DNA of 8,398 bases from an uncultured Clostridia bacterium (GTDB taxonomy: Bacteria > Bacillota > Clostridia > Christensenellales > Borkfalkiaceae): positions 1-8,398 of the forward strand of contig CANPZH010000062.1 in assembly GCA_947589335.1 (NCBI GenBank), read 5' to 3'. Below the pieces are notes generated by a model. The model did no database searches and was not told the DNA's origin. It saw only the letters and a program-made list of their open reading frames with translations. A program made the translations under genes and the position numbers. This document shows, piece by piece, positions 5,228 through 8,398 of the stretch. Each line of letters begins with the position of its first letter. Within the stretch, counting starts at the first letter, position 1.

Positions 5228-5893
5228 TCAACGGTGTCCGTCGTAGTCCACGACCGTGACATAGGTGCTGCGGGCTGCGGTCTCCGATCCTCTCGTATCG
5301 ACGAGGACCTCGATCTCCGTGCCCTTGGCGATCAGTTTGATCTCATAGGTATAGTAGCTCGCCGCAAGATCGCGGCCGTTGTAGTGGAAATCGCGTTCCA
5401 CCTCTTCGACGAAAAATTCCGCCGCCGAAGAGACGAGAGGGGAGGCGGTGTGCTCCCGCAGAAAGGCGAGCGCTTCCTCCTTGGCATACTCCGTTGCGCG
5501 GTCTCTGCCGATCCAATCCTTTCCGCTTGCGCAGGACGCCGCATAGCCGAATACGCCGCCGAGGATCGCCCCGACTGCGACGATCACGCCGAGGAGGGCG
5601 CATGCCGCGATCGTGACCGCCCTGCCAAGGCGGCTCTTTTTCTTAGGCTCCGCGCCGGGATCCTTCGCCGGCTCCTTGTTTGCGGCGATGATCCGCTCGC
5701 GCACATAGGCGATCTCCCGCTCGCTCGCGGCCCCGCTCTCGATGTGGCTGAGCGCCGTCTCGAGGTCGGGCTGCGGTTCGTCCGGCTGATCGGGCTCCTC
5801 TTTGACGAGGGCGAGCTGCTTGATCACGAATGCCCGTTCCTCCTCGGTCGCAGTGCCGAGGATGACGCGCTTCAAGGCTTCTTCGAAATTCAT
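5228..5893 (-). CDS. Single-pass membrane protein with a duplicated N-terminal module, function unknown
   Basis: A 221-residue protein. Residues 3-31 and 44-72 are two similar modules (pattern EALxxIxxGTATEEERxFV, then ETALxxIESGAASEREIAYV), each probably a short helical hairpin on the cytoplasmic side. A Pro/Lys linker (KKKSRLGR, 84-91) precedes one hydrophobic segment at about 92-118. The remaining 100 residues, beginning near CASGKDWIG, would be outside the cell and contain a helix (DRATEYAKEEALAFLREH) followed by strands (YYTYEIKLIAKGTEIEVLVD). That order loosely resembles PepSY-type domains, a weak inference. The overall plan is like that of membrane-tethered regulators such as anti-sigma factors, but there is no zinc-finger motif. 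The start is ATG 5893, with AAGGAGG overlapping the TAA of the upstream transporter gene, indicating coupling. The open frame beyond 5893 is not used. Confidence 0.82.
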   Translation of the reverse strand: MNFEEALKRVILGTATEEERAFVIKQLALVKEEPDQPDEPQPDLETALSHIESGAASEREIAYVRERIIAANKEPAKDPGAEPKKKSRLGRAVTIAACALLGVIVAVGAILGGVFGYAASCASGKDWIGRDRATEYAKEEALAFLREHTASPLVSSAAEFFVEEVERDFHYNGRDLAASYYTYEIKLIAKGTEIEVLVDTRGSETAARSTYVTVVDYDGHR

Positions 5894-5903
5894 AGTTTCC
5901 TCC

Positions 5904-6713
5904 TTACTCCGGATCGTGCAGGATCTCTGCCGATCCGCCGATGTCGTTTTCGGTCTGCGGGGTTTGCCCGAGGCTCTTTCTCCATGCAAAGTAACGCGCT
6001 CCGACGCCGTTTTTCCGCCACCGCCGCGTGATGGCGAACCCGGGATAGAGGAAGATCAGCTCGCAGAGGAGCTCGGCGACCATTCCCGTGAGCGCGCAGG
6101 TCACGCACTGCAAGATCGACCAGCCGAAGAAAAAGTGGCTGACGATGAGCGCGAACGTCAGATTGTCGGTGAACTGTCCGACGGCGGTGGAGACGTATGT
6201 GCGGAAGAGATAGGCGACGATGCCGTCCGGCTTGCGGCGGAAGAGTCTGCCGATCCCGAAGTTCGCAAAGTTATTGACGACTGCGGAGACGAAGAGGGCG
6301 ACGGTGCTCCCGAGCAGGACATACCACGTCCCGCCGAACGTCCTGTTCAGAGCCCCGTTCAGAAGCTCTTCGCTGCCCTCGACGTAGGACTCTCCCCACA
6401 TGCCGGGGACGAGGCTGCCGAGATAGAGCAGCAGGCAGAAGAAGAGGTTTACGGCGATCGCGAGCACGGTCACTTTGGTCGCCGCGCCGGGACCGAAGTG
6501 CTTGGTCAGAACGTCCATCGTGAAGAAGGCGAACCACGAGACGAGGATCCCGCAGTCGAGCGCAAGCCAGTCAACGGGGATGTTAATGCTCTTGTTCGCG
6601 AGGAGATTCATCGCGAAGACGGACATGATAAAGAGCACGACGACGAGGGTGGGGATGTCGCCCAGCAGGATGCAGAAATCTTTCCACTCCCGCTTGAGGG
6701 TCTGTTTCAGCAT
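5904..6713 (-). CDS. yhhQ: VUT/YhhQ-family transporter, probable queuosine-precursor uptake protein
   Basis: A 269-residue polytopic membrane protein with about six hydrophobic segments (near 19-38, 48-68, 80-104, 128-148, 184-205, 206-227) and a polar tail. Family marks are the MNLLANK segment (35-41), DCGILVSWFAFFTMDVLTKHFGPGAATKV (53-81; an acidic residue in a helix followed by a conserved G-P-G-A-A), and VGQFTDN (178-184). The Vut_1 family includes E. coli YhhQ, which imports queuosine precursors; many members sit downstream of preQ1 riboswitches. Here a preQ1-I-like aptamer and terminator lie in the leader, which strongly supports the same substrate class. Start is ATG 6713 with GGAGG six bases upstream. 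It heads a minus-strand operon with the membrane protein and the SDR gene. It is longer than YhhQ of E. coli (about 220 residues), mainly through the C-terminal tail and the 104-128 loop. Confidence 0.88.
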   Translation of the reverse strand: MLKQTLKREWKDFCILLGDIPTLVVVLFIMSVFAMNLLANKSINIPVDWLALDCGILVSWFAFFTMDVLTKHFGPGAATKVTVLAIAVNLFFCLLLYLGSLVPGMWGESYVEGSEELLNGALNRTFGGTWYVLLGSTVALFVSAVVNNFANFGIGRLFRRKPDGIVAYLFRTYVSTAVGQFTDNLTFALIVSHFFFGWSILQCVTCALTGMVAELLCELIFLYPGFAITRRWRKNGVGARYFAWRKSLGQTPQTENDIGGSAEILHDPE

Positions 6714-6751
6714 ATCGTACCTCCGATTCGGAATCGGGAAGGCGCCGTAAC

Positions 6752-6772
6752 AAAAAGGGGCGCAATGCGCCC
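6752..6772 (-). terminator. Leader terminator (attenuator) of the transporter operon
   Basis: Minus-strand stem GGGCGC (6772-6767), loop ATT, GCGCCC (6763-6758), then C and five T (6756-6752). It lies in the leader, 39 bases before the transporter ATG, so it must be conditional. The first two G of its stem are also part of GGATGG (6776-6771), which can instead pair with CCATCC inside the aptamer. Confidence 0.85.
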
Positions 6773-6775
6773 ATC

Positions 6776-6820
6776 CTTTCCATAGTTTTGTTTATAGACA
6801 GGATGGTTCCGAACTGTCTG
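6776..6820 (-). promoter_or_regulatory. preQ1-I-like riboswitch aptamer controlling the transporter operon
   Basis: On the minus strand, stem P1 AGACAG (6819-6814) with CTGTCT (6801-6796) encloses the 12-base loop TTCGGAACCATC. An A-rich tail, ATAAACAAAACTATGG (6795-6780), follows. CCAT in the loop can pair with ATGG in the tail, making an H-type pseudoknot with an adenine-rich strand. Known preQ1-I aptamers share this plan: a 5-6 bp P1, a loop starting UUC, and a tail such as UUAACAAAACAAGG or AUAAAAAACUAA. P1, loop and tail lengths match closely; the exact pseudoknot pairs are uncertain. The transporter gene downstream is a known preQ1-riboswitch target family. Predicted mode: ligand bound, aptamer folds, terminator forms, expression off. 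When unbound, CCATCC (6806-6801) pairs with GGATGG (6776-6771) as antiterminator. Confidence 0.78.
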
Positions 6821-6835
6821 GATCTGTTTTTCTAT

Positions 6836-6864
6836 ACTTTACCACACTCTGCCGCGCTTGTCAA
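6836..6864 (-). promoter_or_regulatory. Promoter of the riboswitch-transporter operon
   Basis: Minus strand -35 TTGACA (6864-6859), 17-base spacer, -10 TAAAGT (6841-6836; four of six consensus bases). Expected start near 6829, about 10 bases before P1 of the riboswitch. It is back to back with the hydrolase promoter: 28 bases separate the two -35 boxes. Confidence 0.75.
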
Positions 6865-6892
6865 GAAAATTTACGGAATTCTTCCCAAGGTC

Positions 6893-6921
6893 TTGCGGAA
6901 AAATCCGCTTTGTGCTATACT
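6893..6921 (+). promoter_or_regulatory. Promoter of the alpha/beta hydrolase gene, with an inverted repeat between the boxes
   Basis: -35 TTGCGG (6893-6898), 17-base spacer, -10 TATACT (6916-6921). Expected start near 6928, 16 bases before the ATG. GCGGA (6895-6899) and TCCGC (6904-6908), four bases apart, overlap the -35 box and enter the spacer, a position suited to a repressor operator. Confidence 0.65.
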
Positions 6922-6943
6922 GGAAGCCGAGGAGGATACAGAG

Positions 6944-7912
6944 ATGGAAACATTGGCATTGACGAAGGAATGGGATAAGACGTTTCAAAAGAGCGAAAAG
7001 GTCTGCCACCGCAAGGTGACGTTTTCCAACCGGTTCGGCATTTTGCTGACCGCCGACCTCTATGCGCCCAAGGACGCACAGGGCAGGCTCCCCGCGGTCG
7101 CGGTGTCGGGCCCGTTCGGGGCGGTGAAGGAGCAGAGCTCGGGGCTGTATGCTCAGACGCTTGCGGAGCGCGGCTTCCTCACGCTCGCCTTCGACCCGTC
7201 GTTTACCGGCGAGAGCGGAGGGAATCCCCGTTACGTCGCCTCGCCCGACATCAACACCGAGGATTTCTCCGCGGCGGTGGATTTTCTCTCCGTCTGCGAC
7301 GGCGCCGATCCCGACCGGATCGGGATCCTCGGCATCTGCGGATGGGGCGGACTGGCGCTCAACGCGGCGGCCATCGACACGCGGATCAAGGCGACGGTCG
7401 CCTCCACGATGTACGACATGAGCCGCTGTACCGCGAACGGATATTTCGACTCCGTGGACGAAGACGGACGCTACGAGGCGCGCAAGGCGCTCAACGCGCA
7501 GCGGACGGAGGACTTCCGCAACGGGAGCTATGCCCGCGCGGGCGGCGTCGTCGATCCTCTCCCCGAGGATGCGCCCTTCTTCGTCAAGGATTACTACGAC
7601 TATTACAAGACGCCGCGCGGATATCACCCGCGTTCGCTGAATTCGAACGAGGGATGGAACACGACTTCCGCGATCTCCTTCATGAACACGAAGCTGCTCT
7701 CGTATGCGGGGGAGATCCGCAGCGCGGTGCTCGTGATCCACGGCGACAAGGCGCACTCCTGCTACTTTTCGAAGGACGCGTTCAAGCTGCTGAAGGGGGA
7801 GAACAAGGAACTGCTCCTCATTCCCGGCGCAGTCCATACCGACCTCTACGACCGTTTGGACGTGATCCCGTTCGACAGGATCGAATCCTTCTTCCGACGT
7901 TATTTGAAATAG
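6944..7912 (+). CDS. Alpha/beta hydrolase with a cysteine nucleophile, YcjY-like
   Basis: A 322-residue cytoplasmic hydrolase. The nucleophile elbow is GICGWGG (130-136), with Cys132 where most members of the fold have Ser. The likely acid is Asp268 in VIHGDKAHS, and the general base is His298 in PGAVHTDLYD. TMYDMSR, DYYDYYKTPRGYHPR and the ending DVIPFDRIESFF are blocks I recall as typical of a bacterial YcjY/dienelactone-hydrolase-like group of uncharacterised esterases. The substrate is unknown. The start is ATG 6944, with GGAGG (6931-6935) eight bases upstream; the frame is open to 6788 but that stretch overlaps both promoters. It is transcribed divergently from the transporter operon and alone, ending at the bidirectional terminator shared with rarA. 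Confidence 0.9.
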   Translation: METLALTKEWDKTFQKSEKVCHRKVTFSNRFGILLTADLYAPKDAQGRLPAVAVSGPFGAVKEQSSGLYAQTLAERGFLTLAFDPSFTGESGGNPRYVASPDINTEDFSAAVDFLSVCDGADPDRIGILGICGWGGLALNAAAIDTRIKATVASTMYDMSRCTANGYFDSVDEDGRYEARKALNAQRTEDFRNGSYARAGGVVDPLPEDAPFFVKDYYDYYKTPRGYHPRSLNSNEGWNTTSAISFMNTKLLSYAGEIRSAVLVIHGDKAHSCYFSKDAFKLLKGENKELLLIPGAVHTDLYDRLDVIPFDRIESFFRRYLK

Positions 7913-7924
7913 GAGACGGAAAAG

Positions 7925-7970
7925 AAAAAAGGCGGCGCGCTCTTCCCGTGCGGAAGAGCGCGCCGCCTTT
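7925..7970. terminator. Bidirectional terminator between the hydrolase gene and rarA
   Basis: A perfect 16-bp stem, 7931-7946 with 7952-7967, loop CGTGC. It is preceded by AAAAAA (7925-7930), which is the U tract for the minus strand (rarA), and followed by TTT for the plus strand. The two genes converge on it with only 76 bases between their stops. Confidence 0.85.
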
Positions 7971-7988
7971 CGGATACCCGCCTGCGGG

Positions 7989-8398
7989 TCAACTTTTCCT
8001 TTGTTCCTTCAGCTTCTTTTTCAGCTCCTTGATCTCGAGCAGCCGCGCCTTGAACCGCGCCTCCGCGCCCTCCTCCGTGGGGGAGTAGTACTCCTTCCCG
8101 GCGAGGGAATCGGGCAGGCACTGCATGTCGGCGAGCTTGTCTTCGCAGTCGTGGGCGTATTGATACCCCTTGCCGTAGTCGAGTTCCTTCATCAGCTTGG
8201 TCGGAGCATTGCGAATGACGAGGGGAACGGGCTCGGCGAGCATGGTGAGGGCGTCCTTTTTCGCCCGCTCATAGGCGACATAGAGCGCGTTGGACTTGGG
8301 CGTGACGGACAGATAGACGACAGCCTCCGTCAGATGCACCGTGCACTCCGGCATCCCGATCAGGTGGCATGCCTGATAGGCGGCGACGGCGATCTCCA
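7989..8398 (-). CDS. rarA: Replication-associated recombination protein RarA, C-terminal part (runs off the window end)
   Basis: Only the last 136 residues are in the window; the gene begins beyond base 8398. RarA (MgsA, WRNIP1-related) is a clamp-loader-like AAA+ ATPase acting at stalled replication forks. The in-window part is its C-terminal oligomerisation domain. Visible signature: the helix AVAAYQACHLIGMPEC, then LTEAVVYLSVTPKSNALYVAY, VPLVIRNAPTKLMKELDYGKGYQYAHD and LPDSLAGKEYYSPTEEGAEA, followed by a basic ending KELKKKLKEQRKS. The AAA+ motor (Walker A and B) is outside the window and cannot be checked. The gene is convergent with the hydrolase gene and shares its terminator. Frame and identity are clear from this block pattern. 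Confidence 0.9.
   Translation of the reverse strand, partial: EIAVAAYQACHLIGMPECTVHLTEAVVYLSVTPKSNALYVAYERAKKDALTMLAEPVPLVIRNAPTKLMKELDYGKGYQYAHDCEDKLADMQCLPDSLAGKEYYSPTEEGAEARFKARLLEIKELKKKLKEQRKS

Noticed and set aside
5081..6031. Long plus-strand frames opposite the membrane protein and transporter genes (also 5802-6785)
   Set aside because: They are antisense frames left open by high GC; they lack ribosome binding sites and the opposite strand has clear family motifs.
6788..6943. N-terminal extension of the alpha/beta hydrolase
   Set aside because: The stretch is occupied by the riboswitch leader and two divergent promoters, and a strong ribosome binding site fits ATG 6944.

Overview
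The window reads as chromosomal DNA of a GC-rich member of the Clostridia (Bacillota). The support is family resemblance and signals, not a database match: near-consensus sigma-A promoters with 16-17 base spacers, AGGAGG-type ribosome binding sites, intrinsic terminators, a CCA-encoding tRNA gene and a preQ1-type riboswitch. The likely genus cannot be read from the sequence. Most of the window is clearly GC-rich (41 of 60 bases are G/C at 3001-3060). The exception is an AT-rich block at about 1965-2746 (25-27% G/C in three 60-base lines counted by hand).

Layout. (1) 1-901, minus strand: tcdA copy 1, followed 21 bases later by the start of a small CxxC protein that leaves the window at base 1. 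(2) 933-1236: a structured intergenic stretch, then a promoter, tRNA-Thr(CGT) and its terminator. (3) 1349-2746: a promoter, a 60-residue protein of three internal repeats, and a lipoprotein gene whose body is strikingly AT-rich, closed by a terminator. (4) 2784-4490, plus strand: an inverted repeat, tcdA copy 2, and an overlapping TtcA-family tRNA sulfurtransferase gene, closed by a very GC-rich hairpin. (5) 6864-4498, minus strand: promoter, preQ1-like riboswitch with terminator, a VUT/YhhQ-family transporter, a single-pass membrane protein, and an SDR oxidoreductase gene with a one-base frameshift. (6) 6893-7970, plus strand: a divergent promoter and an alpha/beta hydrolase. (7) 7989-8398, minus strand: the C-terminal end of rarA.

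How the parts fit. tRNA biology recurs across the window. There are two TcdA paralogues (cyclic t6A at A37), a TtcA-family thiolase (2-thiocytidine at position 32 in its namesake), a tRNA-Thr gene whose anticodon loop carries the A37 that t6A chemistry needs, and a queuosine-precursor transporter under a preQ1-type riboswitch (position 34). Whether this is more than coincidence of gene order is open.

The most notable observations are four. The two tcdA copies lie in inverted orientation about 2 kb apart, about 70% identical by hand alignment. Both have exactly the same promoter-to-ATG geometry, which predicts leaderless mRNAs. A complete riboswitch-antiterminator-terminator arrangement precedes the transporter. 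The lipoprotein gene changes base composition abruptly inside one reading frame. I did not find a CRISPR array, transposase, integrase or other convincing mobile element.
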